A stretch of 64,000 nt of DNA from Streptomyces hoynatensis (GCF_003626535.1 NZ_RBAL01000001.1:310001-374000), one strand, 5' to 3'; positions 26,097-35,523 are shown, counted from the first letter of the stretch. The notes: generated from the letters alone by a model not told the origin. A program made the numbers and translations.

Positions 26097-27539
26097 TCAC
26101 AGTCCCGTCGTGTGCCAGACGGTCTTGGTTTCGAGAAACGCGGTCAGGCGGCGAGTGCCCGGGTCGCGCGACCAGTCCTCGGGCCCGCGCGGGCGGTGGA
26201 CGCGCTTGAGGGTCTCGGCGGCCGCGGCCTCCAGGTCCGTCGCCAACTCGGCGGCGGCTCCGGTGAGATCCAGCGCGTTGACGTCCCGGTGGGCGGCCAG
26301 GTGCGGGCCGAGTTCCGCCGGGTCGCCGGACAGGATGTTCACCACCCCGGGCGGCAGGTCGGAGGTGGCCAGGACCTCGGCCAGGGTGAGCGCGGGCAGC
26401 GGTGCGTCCCGGCTCGTGACGAGCACCGCCGTGTTGCCGGTGGCGATCGCGGGCGCCAGCACCGAGACCAGGCCCAGCAGGCTGGAGTCCTGGGGCGCGA
26501 GGAGGGCGACGACGCCGGTGGGCTCGGGAGCCGAGAGGTTGAAGTAGGGCCCGGCCACGGGGTTGGCCGCGCCGGCCACCTGGCTGATCTTGTCGGTCCA
26601 GCCCGCGTACCAGACCCAGCGGTCGATGGCGGCCTGCACCTGCGTGCGGGCCTGTGCCGGGGTGAGGCCGCCCGCGGCGGCCACTTCGTGCTGGAACTGG
26701 TCGATGCGGCCGTGGAGCATCTCGGCGATGCGGTACAGGATCTGGCCGCGGTTGTAGGCGGTCGCCCCCGACCAGCCGGGGAAGGCCTTGCGCGCCGCCA
26801 CCACCGCGTCCCGCGCGTCCTTGCGCGAGGCCAGCGGCGCGTTCGCCAGCCGGCGCCCGTCCTTGTCGGTCACCGGGTAGACCCGTCCGCTCTCCGAGCG
26901 GGGGAACGCGCCCCCGATGAACAACTTGTACGTCTTGAGAACGCCAAGTGCTTCCGTACGCCCCGGGGCGTGCGCCGCATCGTGCAGGAGGGGAGTGCGC
27001 GACGCCTGACCGGCGCCCGGTTCTCCGGCGGCACCAGGGGAGTGCGGCGCGTGCGAGGTCCCGGAGCCGCCCGGCGACTCGGCGGAGGCCGAGGCATCCC
27101 GCGTCGCGGCGGCGGTCGCGGGCTGCGCGGCCTCGTCTCGTTCCACGGCCTGTTCCTGCCCCTTCTCCCGCCCCTGCGGCGCCCCCTTCCGGGCGTTCTC
27201 CCCCGGCGTCTCCCCGCCTGCTGCCCCCGCCTGCACCGCCTTTGCCGCCCTTGCCTCCGTCGTCTTCACCTTCTTCTCGTTCTTGTCCTTCTTGTCGCTC
27301 TTCTCGTTCCTCGCCTTCTCCCCGGTCCCGCCGCGCCGCGCCGCCTCGCCGGCCCCCTGGGCCTTCCCGGCCTTGCGGGGCGTGCCGGTGGCGGCACCGG
27401 CGCGAGTCGTGCCGCCCGCGCCGGTCCGCGGCTTCCCGCCGCGCGTGGGGCCGGCGGCGCGCGCCGCGTCCGTGCCGCGACCGGTGCTCGCGGCGTCGCC
27501 GCCGGTGGGGTGCTCGGGCACCTCAGGCATCTCAGACAT
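26097..27539 (-). CDS. Aldehyde dehydrogenase-like protein without catalytic Cys domain
   Basis: A 480-residue protein in two parts. Residues 1-205 are low-complexity, rich in Gly, Ala, Lys and Glu, with a strongly basic patch (KARNEKSDKKDKNEKKVKT). Residues about 206-480 match the NAD-binding half of an aldehyde dehydrogenase (YKLFIGGAFPRSESGRVYPV; AARKAFPGWSG; TGNTAVLVTSRDAPLP; LPPGVVNILSGDP). The chain ends before the catalytic Cys segment, and the usual LELGGK Glu is missing, so it should not be an active ALDH on its own. It overlaps the complete ALDH gene by 8 nt, suggesting a heteromeric or regulatory partner. Similar pairs follow deoC in other Streptomyces. Confidence 0.75.
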   Translation of the reverse strand: MSEMPEVPEHPTGGDAASTGRGTDAARAAGPTRGGKPRTGAGGTTRAGAATGTPRKAGKAQGAGEAARRGGTGEKARNEKSDKKDKNEKKVKTTEARAAKAVQAGAAGGETPGENARKGAPQGREKGQEQAVERDEAAQPATAAATRDASASAESPGGSGTSHAPHSPGAAGEPGAGQASRTPLLHDAAHAPGRTEALGVLKTYKLFIGGAFPRSESGRVYPVTDKDGRRLANAPLASRKDARDAVVAARKAFPGWSGATAYNRGQILYRIAEMLHGRIDQFQHEVAAAGGLTPAQARTQVQAAIDRWVWYAGWTDKISQVAGAANPVAGPYFNLSAPEPTGVVALLAPQDSSLLGLVSVLAPAIATGNTAVLVTSRDAPLPALTLAEVLATSDLPPGVVNILSGDPAELGPHLAAHRDVNALDLTGAAAELATDLEAAAAETLKRVHRPRGPEDWSRDPGTRRLTAFLETKTVWHTTGL

Positions 27540-28962
27540 CGAGGTAGGGCTCCAGTCCGTGTCGGCCGCCTTCCCGGCCGAAGCCGGACTCCTGATAGCC
27601 GCCGAAGGGCGAGGTCGGATCGAACTTGTTGAAGGTGTTGGACCAGATGACGCCGGCCCGCAGCCGCTGGGCCATCCACAGCATCCGCGAGCCCTTCTCC
27701 GTCCAGATGCCGGCCGAAAGCCCGTAGGGCGTGTTGTTGGCCTTGACCACCGCCTCCTGGGGCGTGCGGAAGGTCAGCACCGACAGCACCGGGCCGAAGA
27801 TCTCCTCCCGCGCGATCCGGTGCGAGCCCGACACGTTCGTGAACACCGTGGGCGCGAACCAGTAGCCGCGCCCCGGCAGTTCACACTCGGGCGCCCACCG
27901 CTGCGCCCCCTCGGCCTCGCCCGCGCCGGCCAGCTCCTCGATGCGCGCCAGCTGGGCGGCCGAGTTGATCGCGCCGATGTCCGTGTTCTTGTCCAGCGGG
28001 TCGCCCACCCGCAGGGTGGCCATGCGTTCCCGCAGGGCGGCCAGCAACTCGTCGGCGACGGACTCCTGCACCAGCAGCCGCGAACCGGCGCAGCACACGT
28101 GGCCCTGGTTGAAGAAGATCCCGTTCACCACGCCCTCGACGGCCTGGTCGAGCGCCGCGTCCTCGAAGACGATGTTCGCCCCCTTGCCGCCGAGTTCGAG
28201 GGTCAGCCTCCGCCCCGTGCCCGCCAGCTGCCGTGCGATCTCGCGCCCGACCTGGGTGGAGCCGGTGAACGCCACCTTGTCCACCCCGGCGTGCGCCACC
28301 AGCGCGGCCCCCGTGGAACCGTCCCCGGTGACGATGTTGACCACCCCGGCAGGCAGCCCCGCCTCCTGGCAGATCTCGGCGAAGCGCAGCGCCGTCAGCG
28401 GAGTGGTCTCGGCGGGCTTCAGCACTACCGTGTTGCCGCAGGCCAGGGCCGGGGCGATCTTCCAGGCCAGCATCAGCAGCGGGAAGTTCCACGGGATGAT
28501 CTGCCCGGCCACGCCCACCGGCCGCGGGCTCGGGCCGAACCCGGCGTAGGCGAGCTTGTCCGCCCAGCCCGCGTAGTAGAAGAAGTGCGCGGCGGCCAGC
28601 GGCAGGTCCACGTCCCGCGACTCGCGGATCGGCTTGCCGTTGTCCAGCGACTCCAGCACCGCCAGCTCCCTGGCGTGCTCCTGCAACAACCGCGCCAGGC
28701 GGAACAGGTACTTCGCCCGCTCCGCACCCGGCAGCCCGGACCAGGCGGGCAGCGCCGCCCTGGCCGCGGCCACCGCCGCGTCCACGTCCGCGGGACCGCC
28801 CTGCGCGACCTCGGACAGCACCTCTTCCGAGGCCGGATTGACCGTCTTGAACGCCGCTCCCGCCGCCGCGGGCCGCCACTGCCCGCCGATGAACAGCCCG
28901 TACGAAGGGGCGATGTCCACGATCGCCCGCGACTCGGGCGCGGCAGCGTATTCCAGCAACAC
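27532..28962 (-). CDS. Aldehyde dehydrogenase
   Basis: A complete NAD(P)-dependent aldehyde dehydrogenase of about 476 residues: Rossmann segment VAGQIIPWNFPLLMLAWKIAPALACGNTVVLKPAE, catalytic Glu in LELGGKGANIV and nucleophilic Cys in FFNQGHVCCAGSRL, with FGPVLSV downstream. It lies 49 bp or so after deoC and likely oxidises the acetaldehyde that DeoC releases, linking it to acetate/acetyl-CoA. The start is uncertain: GTG 28962 or TTG 28968 give MLVLLEY-type N-termini; a later GTG at 28920 is possible. Confidence 0.87.
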   Translation of the reverse strand: MLLEYAAAPESRAIVDIAPSYGLFIGGQWRPAAAGAAFKTVNPASEEVLSEVAQGGPADVDAAVAAARAALPAWSGLPGAERAKYLFRLARLLQEHARELAVLESLDNGKPIRESRDVDLPLAAAHFFYYAGWADKLAYAGFGPSPRPVGVAGQIIPWNFPLLMLAWKIAPALACGNTVVLKPAETTPLTALRFAEICQEAGLPAGVVNIVTGDGSTGAALVAHAGVDKVAFTGSTQVGREIARQLAGTGRRLTLELGGKGANIVFEDAALDQAVEGVVNGIFFNQGHVCCAGSRLLVQESVADELLAALRERMATLRVGDPLDKNTDIGAINSAAQLARIEELAGAGEAEGAQRWAPECELPGRGYWFAPTVFTNVSGSHRIAREEIFGPVLSVLTFRTPQEAVVKANNTPYGLSAGIWTEKGSRMLWMAQRLRAGVIWSNTFNKFDPTSPFGGYQESGFGREGGRHGLEPYLDV

Positions 28963-29017
28963 CAGCAAAACCCCTGTTCTCTTTCGACCGCGCGGCTCCC
29001 CGCGCCCGCCGCGTCCC

Positions 29018-30184
29018 TCAGTCGACCGTCACGTAGTCGGGGCCGCCGTACGCGCCGGTGGCCAGCTTGTGCCGCTGCATCAGCAGGTCGTTGAGCAGGC
29101 TCGAAGCGCCCAGGCGGAAGCGGCGAGGGGTCAGCCACTCCTCGCCCAGCGTCTCGTTCACCAGCACCAGGTACCTGATCGCGTCCTTCGCCGTGCGAAT
29201 GCCGCCCGCCGCCTTGACCCCCACCCGGCGCCCGGAGAGGCGGAAGAAATCGCGCACCGCCTGGAGCATCACGAGGGTGTTCGCCGGCGTGGCGTTCACC
29301 GCGACCTTGCCCGTCGAGGTCTTGACGAAGTCGGCGCCCGCCAGCATCGCCAGCCAGCTGGCGCGCCGCACGTTGTCGTAGGTGACCAGCTCTCCGTTCT
29401 CCAGGATCACCTTCAGATGCGCCCCGCCGCAGGCCTCGCGCACCGCCACGATCTCCTCGAAGACGCGGCGGTAGTCGCCCGCCAGGAACGCGCCGCGGTC
29501 GATCACCATGTCGATCTCCGCGGCCCCCGCGGCCACGGCCAGCCGCGTGTCCGCCAGCTTCGCCTCCAGGGGGCCGCGCCCCGAGGGAAAAGCCGTCGCC
29601 ACCGAGGCCACCGCCACCTCGGAGCCGGCCAGGGCCTCGACCGCCACCCCCACCAGGTCGGGGTACACGCAGACCGCGGCCACGCGCGGCACGTCCCGCA
29701 CGCCGGGGTCGGGAACCAGCGCCTTCCCGCACAGGGAACGCACCCGGCCCGGGGTGTCCGCGCCTTCGAGCGAGGTCAGGTCGACCATCGAGATCGCCAG
29801 GTCGATCGCCAGCCGCTTCGAGGTGGTCTTCACCGATCGCGAGCCGAGGACCTGGGCGCGGGCCTCCAGGCCCACCGCGTCCACGCCCGGCAGGCCGTGC
29901 AGGAAGCGGCGGAGCGTCGCATTGGAGGAGGCGACATCCGCCAGGTCCCCCAGGTCCCCCAGGTCACCCGGGGCGGCCGGATCCGCGGGGGCGGGCGGGC
30001 TTGCCGCGCTGCCCGCCGGGCCCGGCACGTCCGCGCGGGAGGCCGGGAGGGTGGGGGAAGGACCGGCCGCGGCCTGCGCGGCGGGCCCGGCCGAGGCGGG
30101 GGGCTCAGGGGACTGCGGCGAGGGAGGCGGCTGCGGGGAGGGCGGCGAGGCGGGTGGTGCGGCTGGCTCCGATGACATGCTCAC
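29018..30184 (-). CDS. deoC: Deoxyribose-phosphate aldolase
   Basis: Cleaves 2-deoxyribose-5-phosphate to acetaldehyde and glyceraldehyde-3-phosphate. The TIM-barrel domain covers about residues 95-385: the loops VCVYPDLV and EIDMVIDRGAFLAGDY, the lysine in LKVILENGEL, and Schiff-base Lys in ADFVKTSTGK; KAAGGIRT near the C-terminus supplies a further active-site Lys. The first 80 residues are Pro/Ser/Ala-rich, including DLGDLGDLAD from a 9-bp tandem repeat. GTG 30184 is placed 6 nt after TATGCT (minus 30196-30191); ATG 30178 is an alternative. The promoter contains CTACGCGCGTAG. Confidence 0.9.
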   Translation of the reverse strand: MSMSSEPAAPPASPPSPQPPPSPQSPEPPASAGPAAQAAAGPSPTLPASRADVPGPAGSAASPPAPADPAAPGDLGDLGDLADVASSNATLRRFLHGLPGVDAVGLEARAQVLGSRSVKTTSKRLAIDLAISMVDLTSLEGADTPGRVRSLCGKALVPDPGVRDVPRVAAVCVYPDLVGVAVEALAGSEVAVASVATAFPSGRGPLEAKLADTRLAVAAGAAEIDMVIDRGAFLAGDYRRVFEEIVAVREACGGAHLKVILENGELVTYDNVRRASWLAMLAGADFVKTSTGKVAVNATPANTLVMLQAVRDFFRLSGRRVGVKAAGGIRTAKDAIRYLVLVNETLGEEWLTPRRFRLGASSLLNDLLMQRHKLATGAYGGPDYVTVD

Positions 30185-30197
30185 CAGGTCAGCATAT

Positions 30198-30209
30198 CTA
30201 CGCGCGTAG
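30198..30209. promoter_or_regulatory. CTACGCGCGTAG palindrome in the deoC promoter
   Basis: On the minus strand GTGACA, 18 bp, TATGCT form a good promoter with this palindrome wholly within the spacer, where a bound repressor would block polymerase. The GTGACA-n5-palindrome spacing is identical upstream of PNP (35548-35559). Confidence 0.78.
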
Positions 30210-30309
30210 CCGCCTGTCACCGCCGAGGGACGGATCGATCAAAACTGCGTGCTCTCTCCGGGCAACCGAATCGCTGCAAACGGTGGTCGGGAAGGTGAGG
30301 GGGTGCCGG

Positions 30310-30819
30310 ATGTACAACGAAGCCGAGGAAGCGTTCCAGGAGTTCGTCCGCAGCAGATGGTCCGCGTTGGTGCGGACCGCCTACCTGCTGACCGGCGATC
30401 GGCACTTGGCCGAGGACGTCGTGCAGAGCACCTTGGCCAAGGCCTACCGGTCGTGGCCTCGCGTGTGCCGCAGTGACAACCCTGACGCCTACGTGCGCCG
30501 GATGCTCGTCACCTGTCACAGGGACCGTTTCCGCAAGAGACGGGTCGCCGAGCACCTCACCGACATACCGCCCGAGGAGGCGACGGCGCAGGACGACATG
30601 GCCCGGGCCGACGAACGCGAGGTGCTCGCCAGGGCACTCGCCGGCCTTCCCAAGCGGCAGCGCGCGGTCGTCGTCCTGCGGTACTGGGAGGACCTGAGCG
30701 AGCCCGAGGTGGCCCGGGCGCTGGGCTGCTCCGTCGGCACGGTGAAGAGCCAGGCCGCCAAGGCGCTCGCCAAGCTCCGTGTCCTCCTGGGATCGAGCCG
30801 CCTGGCCCTGACCGGCTGA
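30310..30819 (+). CDS. ECF sigma factor (SigE70 family)
   Basis: A 169-residue sigma factor with region 2 (about 8-70; FVRSRWSALVRTAYLLTGDRHLAEDVVQSTLAKAYRSW) and region 4 (about 105-160; ALAGLPKRQRAVVVLRYWEDLSEPEVARALGCSVGTVKSQAAKALAKLR). ATG 30310 starts MYNEAEEAFQEFVRSR, typical of this group. It is followed after 285 bp by a membrane protein with a short cytosolic N-terminus, the usual setting for a regulated partner. Distinct from SigQ in lacking a basic N-terminal extension. Confidence 0.88.
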   Translation: MYNEAEEAFQEFVRSRWSALVRTAYLLTGDRHLAEDVVQSTLAKAYRSWPRVCRSDNPDAYVRRMLVTCHRDRFRKRRVAEHLTDIPPEEATAQDDMARADEREVLARALAGLPKRQRAVVVLRYWEDLSEPEVARALGCSVGTVKSQAAKALAKLRVLLGSSRLALTG

Positions 30820-31104
30820 GGCGGAAGCCGAGGGCAAACGAGCCGGGCCCCGCACCGCCGACGGCGGGAGGCGAGAGCCACCGCGCGCGGAAGGCGCGGC
30901 GAGCCGGGCGACGGTACGGCTGGGGCCGGTACGCCCCGGTCCCTGGGTGCGGGGCGCGACGCCGCGGCGGCCCTTCGGCCACGTCCGCGCCTCCGCAAGC
31001 GCGCCGGAGCGCTCGTCCGCACGGGACGGGAAGCGGCCCGGGCACGCAGCGAACGCAGCGATCACGAGATCACGGGATCGCGGAAGAGAGGGGAAAGGAG
31101 AGTC
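30820..31104. other. 285-bp spacer between the sigma factor and its partner gene
   Basis: GC-rich, no ORF with codon-position bias matching its neighbours and no clear terminator. A purine-rich stretch with the SD AAAGGAGAG lies at the right end, just before ATG 31105. Confidence 0.4.
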
Positions 31105-32004
31105 ATGACCGACTCGCACATGGAGGAGCAACTGCGCAGGATGCTCGCCGAGCAGGCGGCAGGAGCCGCGCCGTCCGAGCCTCCCTACGGCGCGATAGTG
31201 CGGCAGGGGCGCAAGGCCAGGCGCCGGTTCCGCGCCGGCCTCGCGACCGCGGCGGTGGTGCTGGCCGCCATCCCCGGCGGGGCCTTCGCCGCCCAGGGGG
31301 AGTGGTTCCGCGACTCCGGGTCCGCCCACGCCGCGGCCCGGCACACCGGCTTCCCCGACGGCGCCGGCGTGACCCCGGTGTCCTCGCCGGCGGACAGCGG
31401 TGAGTCCGGCGGCACCGGCCCCTCCGGGCCAGCCGACCCGGAGCGGCAGCTCCTGGACGGCATCACGCTCGCGGACGCCACGGAGTCACTGGAGCGCTGC
31501 CTCGACGAGTACCCGCAGGACGTCACCTCCGAGCAGCTGCGGATCGTGCTCGCCTGGGTCTCCCAGGGCGACCCGAACCGCGGGGAGGAGCCTCTGCGGG
31601 AGGTGCTGGCGATCAGCGACGACCCCGGGGGGAACTTCCAGGTGGTGTGCTCGGACCGGCCGGAGGGCGACCTTACGGGAGTGATGGTCTCGGGGAGCGA
31701 CTACGGCACCGGCCTGCCCGTGGCGCCCGACCTCAACGCCACGCGGTTCTTCCACCCCACGACCGGGGAGTGGCGGACGCCCTTCCGGTGGGCGGACTTC
31801 GGCCTGGTGGAGCCCGAGGTCCGGCGCGTGACGGTGTCGTACGCGGGGTCGACGGAGGAAGCCGTCCTCGAAGGGCAGTACTTCCTCGTCGCCGGCATAG
31901 CGGAGGACCAGCCTACGGATCCCCCGGTGGTCATCGGTTACGGGGCCGACGGCGAGGTGCTGTACGACTCGCGGCAGGACCCCTTCTACGAGCCGGGCAT
32001 GTGA
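31105..32004 (+). CDS. Single-pass membrane protein next to the ECF sigma factor
   Basis: A 299-residue protein. The cytosolic N-terminus (about 45 residues, MTDSHMEEQLRRMLAEQAA) is followed by one membrane segment (AGLATAAVVLAAIPGGAFAAQ, about 44-64) and an extracytoplasmic domain of about 235 residues with a pair of cysteines. The topology and location match a sigma-factor regulator, but no classical anti-sigma zinc motif (HxxxCxxC) is present. Function is inferred only from context. Confidence 0.68.
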   Translation: MTDSHMEEQLRRMLAEQAAGAAPSEPPYGAIVRQGRKARRRFRAGLATAAVVLAAIPGGAFAAQGEWFRDSGSAHAAARHTGFPDGAGVTPVSSPADSGESGGTGPSGPADPERQLLDGITLADATESLERCLDEYPQDVTSEQLRIVLAWVSQGDPNRGEEPLREVLAISDDPGGNFQVVCSDRPEGDLTGVMVSGSDYGTGLPVAPDLNATRFFHPTTGEWRTPFRWADFGLVEPEVRRVTVSYAGSTEEAVLEGQYFLVAGIAEDQPTDPPVVIGYGADGEVLYDSRQDPFYEPGM

Positions 32005-32087
32005 GCGGCGAGCACGGCATGTGATTGCCGAGACGCCTGGGGACAGGGCCTGACCGAGAGCGCACGGGGTCCGGCACAATCGGAGGC

Positions 32088-32750
32088 ATGAGTAAGCCCG
32101 AGAAGTATGCGGACCGCGTCTACCGCTCAGGTTCGGCCATGCTGGCAGGGGTGCTGCTGCTCGGCCTGGCGGGGTGGCTTGGGGGCGACGCGGTGCTGCG
32201 TGGCTCGGATCGCACGCCCGTGACCGCCGTGTCCGCGCTGCTCCTGGTGGCGCCGCTGGTCATCGCCTTCACCTTCCGCCCGGCGGTCTTCGCCTCCGAC
32301 GAGCGCCTGCGCGTGCGGAATCCGTTCCGCACCATCACGGCGCCCTGGGGCGCGGTGGAGACCGTCAGGGCGGGGTACTCCACGGAGTTCCTGGCAGGCG
32401 GCGTGAAGTACCAGATGTGGGCCATCCCCGTCTCGCTGCGCGCCCGCTCGAAGGCGACCAGGCACAACGAGGCGCTGGCCGTCCCGGACGAGTCCGGAAG
32501 GGCCAGGCGTGGCGGCCTCCTCAGGGCGGGGCTCGGCCTCGGTGGCGGCGGGGGGCTCGGCCTGCCGCAGGACAACGAGCCGCGGACGGCCCCCGGCGAC
32601 CAGGCGGTGGCCGAGCTGCGGGAGCTGGCCGAGCAGCACGGCGGCGACGAGGCCGCTCAGGGCACCGTGTCGGTGAGCTGGTGCTACGAGGTTCTGGCCC
32701 CGGCGGCCCTCGGCGCCGTGTCCCTGCTCGTCCTCTGGCTCACCAGCTGA
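32088..32750 (+). CDS. PH-domain membrane protein
   Basis: A 220-residue protein resembling actinobacterial PH-domain (bPH6-type) membrane proteins. Two N-terminal helices (MLAGVLLLGLAGWLGG, VSALLLVAPLVIAF; about 17-65) precede a beta-rich domain beginning AVFASDERLRVRNPFRTITAPWGAVETVRAGYS, and a C-terminal helix (ALGAVSLLVLWLTS) follows a glycine-rich linker. CACAAT (32075-32080) ends 7 nt before ATG 32088, so translation may be leaderless although GGAGG is also near. Role unknown. Confidence 0.72.
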   Translation: MSKPEKYADRVYRSGSAMLAGVLLLGLAGWLGGDAVLRGSDRTPVTAVSALLLVAPLVIAFTFRPAVFASDERLRVRNPFRTITAPWGAVETVRAGYSTEFLAGGVKYQMWAIPVSLRARSKATRHNEALAVPDESGRARRGGLLRAGLGLGGGGGLGLPQDNEPRTAPGDQAVAELRELAEQHGGDEAAQGTVSVSWCYEVLAPAALGAVSLLVLWLTS

Positions 32751-32920
32751 GCGCCCGGCCGGCGCCCGTCGGGTGAGCGCCTGACAGGCTCCGCGTCGGC
32801 CGCCCCCGGCTCCCCGCCCGCGGGGCCGCCCGCGCCGGCCGAGCCGCTCGGCCGCCGGGCGGCACCGGCGCCCGAGCCCGGCCCGTCACGGAGCCGGGGC
32901 AGGGCGGCCTCGCGGCCGGG

Positions 32921-34720
32921 TCAGAGGCCGGCCTGGGCCGCGAAGTCCTCCTTGAGTCCGGCGAGCACCCGGGCGGCCGTGGCCCGTGCACGGGGGAGCG
33001 CGTCGAGGCCGGGGACGGGCAGCACCGCCTCCAGGTAGCACTTCAGCTTCGGCTCGGTGCCGCTTGGCCGGACGATGACGCGGGCGGCGGAGACCTCGCC
33101 GGCTCCGTCGAGGAGGTACCGCAGTCCCTCGGTCGGGGGCAGCTCGGCCGAGCCCTGCCGCAGGTCCTCGGCGGTGCGCACGCGCAGTCCCGCGAGTTCG
33201 CGGGGCGGCTCGGCGCGCAGCCGCCGCAGCGCCTCCGCGATCAGCGAGAGGTCCTGGACCCGCACCGACAGCTGGTCGGTGGCGTGCAGGCCGTGTTCCA
33301 CCGCGATCTCGTCGAGCAGCGAGGTGAGCGTGCGGCCCTCGCGCTTGAGGCCGGCGGCCAGTTCGGCGAGGGCGAGGGCGGCGGTGATCCCGTCCTTGTC
33401 GCGCACGCCCTCCGGGTCGACGCAGTAGCCGAGCGCCTCCTCGTAGGCGTAGGCGAGGCCGGGCACCCGGCCGAGCCACTTGAAGCCCGTGAGCGTCTCG
33501 CGGAACGGCAGACCGGCGGCGGCCGCGATCCGGCCGCCGAGGGAGGAGGAGACGATCGAGGTGGCGTGGGTGCCGCGGACGCCCTTGCGCACCAGGTGTG
33601 TGGCGAGCAAGGCGCCCACCTCGTCGCCGCGCAGCATGCGCCAGCCGCCGGGCGCGGCCGGGTCGGGCACGCCGACGGCGCACCGGTCGGCGTCCGGGTC
33701 GTTCGCGACGACCAGGTCCGCGCCGGGGTCTCCGGCCGCGCGGGCGGTGGCGAAGGCCAGGTCCATCGCGCCCGGCTCCTCCGGGTTGGGGAAGGAGACG
33801 GTGGGGAAGTCCGGGTCGGGGGCGGCCTGTTCGGGCACCGGCAGCGGGGCCGGGAAACCGGCCAGGCCGAAGGCGGCGTTCAGCACCTCCTGGCCGACAC
33901 CGTGCAGCGGCGTGTAGACGATCCGGACGTCGCGCGGCGAGCCCGGGGAGAGGACGGCGCCGCTGCGGGCCAGATAGGCGTCGAGGACCTCCTCGCCGAG
34001 CACCTCCCAGCCGCCTTCCGGCCGGGGGACCTCGGCCAGGGGCCCGACGGCGGCGATCCGGGCGGAGATGGCGGTGTCGGCCGGCGGGACGATCTGGCTG
34101 CCGTCTCCGAGGTAGACCTTGTAGCCGTTGTCGCGCGGGGGGTTGTGGCTGGCGGTGACCATCACGCCGGCGACCGCCCCCAGGTGGCGGATGGCGAAGG
34201 CAAGCACCGGGGTCGGCAGCGGCCGGGGGAGCAGGGCGGCGCGCAGCCCGGCGCCGGTGACGACGGAGGCGGTGTCGCGTGCGAAGTCGGCGCTCTTGTG
34301 CCGGGCGTCGTAGCCGATGACGACCAGGCCGGGCGCGTTCTCCCGCAGGTAGGCGGCCAGGCCGGCGGCGGCGCGGATGACGACGGCGCGGTTCATGCGG
34401 GCCGGGCCGGCGCCCATCTCGCCGCGGAGTCCCGCCGTTCCGAACTGGAGCGTGCCGAGGAAGCGTTCCGCCACGGCCTCGGTGTCGCCGGCGTCGAGGA
34501 GGGCGGCGAGTTCCCGCCTGGTGTCGGGATCGGGGTCCTCGGCGAGCCAGGCGCGTGCCCGGGCGAGCAGTTCCTCGTTGTGCGCGGGGTTCGCCGGGTT
34601 TGCCGGGTTTCCTGCGGCCGCTGCGGCCTCTGCGGTCGCGGGGCCGGTCCCGTTGCCGGTTGCGTCGAGGCCTGCGGGGGCCTGTGGCGCGCGTCCCGTC
34701 TCGTCGGTGGTGTCGGCCAT
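32921..34720 (-). CDS. Phosphosugar mutase (phosphopentomutase/PGM2-like)
   Basis: A 599-residue alpha-D-phosphohexomutase-superfamily enzyme. Catalytic phosphoserine is in VMVTASHNPPRDNGYKVY, the Mg2+ loop is VANDPDADRCAV, the sugar-binding loop is the glycine-rich segment near FKWLGR, and the phosphate-binding loop is RPSGTEPKLKCY. Length and motifs fit the PGM2 subgroup that includes phosphopentomutases. Its start is 2 bp after the PNP stop, so it likely converts PNP-released (deoxy)ribose-1-phosphate to the 5-phosphate used by DeoC. The first 45 residues are low-complexity. Confidence 0.87.
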   Translation of the reverse strand: MADTTDETGRAPQAPAGLDATGNGTGPATAEAAAAAGNPANPANPAHNEELLARARAWLAEDPDPDTRRELAALLDAGDTEAVAERFLGTLQFGTAGLRGEMGAGPARMNRAVVIRAAAGLAAYLRENAPGLVVIGYDARHKSADFARDTASVVTGAGLRAALLPRPLPTPVLAFAIRHLGAVAGVMVTASHNPPRDNGYKVYLGDGSQIVPPADTAISARIAAVGPLAEVPRPEGGWEVLGEEVLDAYLARSGAVLSPGSPRDVRIVYTPLHGVGQEVLNAAFGLAGFPAPLPVPEQAAPDPDFPTVSFPNPEEPGAMDLAFATARAAGDPGADLVVANDPDADRCAVGVPDPAAPGGWRMLRGDEVGALLATHLVRKGVRGTHATSIVSSSLGGRIAAAAGLPFRETLTGFKWLGRVPGLAYAYEEALGYCVDPEGVRDKDGITAALALAELAAGLKREGRTLTSLLDEIAVEHGLHATDQLSVRVQDLSLIAEALRRLRAEPPRELAGLRVRTAEDLRQGSAELPPTEGLRYLLDGAGEVSAARVIVRPSGTEPKLKCYLEAVLPVPGLDALPRARATAARVLAGLKEDFAAQAGL

Positions 34721-34722
34721 GC

Positions 34723-35523
34723 TCAGATCCTGCCGAGTACCTGGGTGAGCAGGGCTCCCATGCGGGCCGCGGAGTCCCGGCCGGCCTGGAGCACCTCCTC
34801 GTGGCTGAGGGGTTCGCCGGTGATGCCGGCGGCGAGGTTCGTGACCAGGGAGATGCCCAGCACCTCCGCCCCGGCCTCCCGGGCGGCGATGGCCTCGAGC
34901 ACCGTGGACATGCCGACCAGGTCGCCGCCGATGGTGCGCACCATGCGGATCTCGGCGGGCGTCTCGTAGTGGGGGCCGGGGAGCTGGACGTAGACGCCCT
35001 CTTCCAGGCTGGGGTCGATCTCCTTGCACAGGGCCCGCAGCCGGGGGGAGTAGAGGTCGGTGAGGTCGACGAAGTTGGCGCCGGTGAGGGGGGAGGCCGC
35101 GGTCAGGTTGATGTGATCGCTGATCAGTACCGGCTGGCCGGGGACCATGCCGCCGCGCAGGCCGCCGCAGCCGTTGGTGAGCACCACCGTCTTGCAGCCG
35201 GCGGCGGCCGCGGTGCGCACCCCGTGGGCGACGGCGGCCACGTCGCGGTTCTCGTAGTAGTGCGTGCGGCCGAGGAAGAGGAGCGCGCGCCTGTCGCCCA
35301 CCTGGTAGGAGCGGATTTTCCCCTGGTGGCCCTTGGCGGTGGGGGGCGGGAAGCCGGGGAGTTCGGTGACGTTGAACTCGGCTTGGGGTTCGCCGAGTTG
35401 GTCCGCCGCCGGGCCCCAGCCCGAGCCCATGACGAGGGCGACGTCATGACTCGCGGTGCCGGTCAGCTCGCGCAGCCTGGCAGCCGCCGCCTCTGCGGTC
35501 TCCTCAATCTCAGATGCGTTCAC
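34723..35523 (-). CDS. Purine nucleoside phosphorylase
   Basis: Trimeric-type purine nucleoside phosphorylase of 266 residues. Visible motifs are [13 protein letters not shown] (phosphate loop), [16 protein letters not shown], the base-binding [15 protein letters not shown] and [14 protein letters not shown]. It splits inosine and guanosine to base plus ribose-1-phosphate and works with adenosine deaminase and the following mutase. GTG 35523 lies 6 nt after TAGGCT (minus 35535-35530), implying a leaderless mRNA. The promoter has the CTACGCGCGTAG palindrome. Confidence 0.93.
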   Translation of the reverse strand: MNASEIEETAEAAAARLRELTGTASHDVALVMGSGWGPAADQLGEPQAEFNVTELPGFPPPTAKGHQGKIRSYQVGDRRALLFLGRTHYYENRDVAAVAHGVRTAAAAGCKTVVLTNGCGGLRGGMVPGQPVLISDHINLTAASPLTGANFVDLTDLYSPRLRALCKEIDPSLEEGVYVQLPGPHYETPAEIRMVRTIGGDLVGMSTVLEAIAAREAGAEVLGISLVTNLAAGITGEPLSHEEVLQAGRDSAARMGALLTQVLGRI

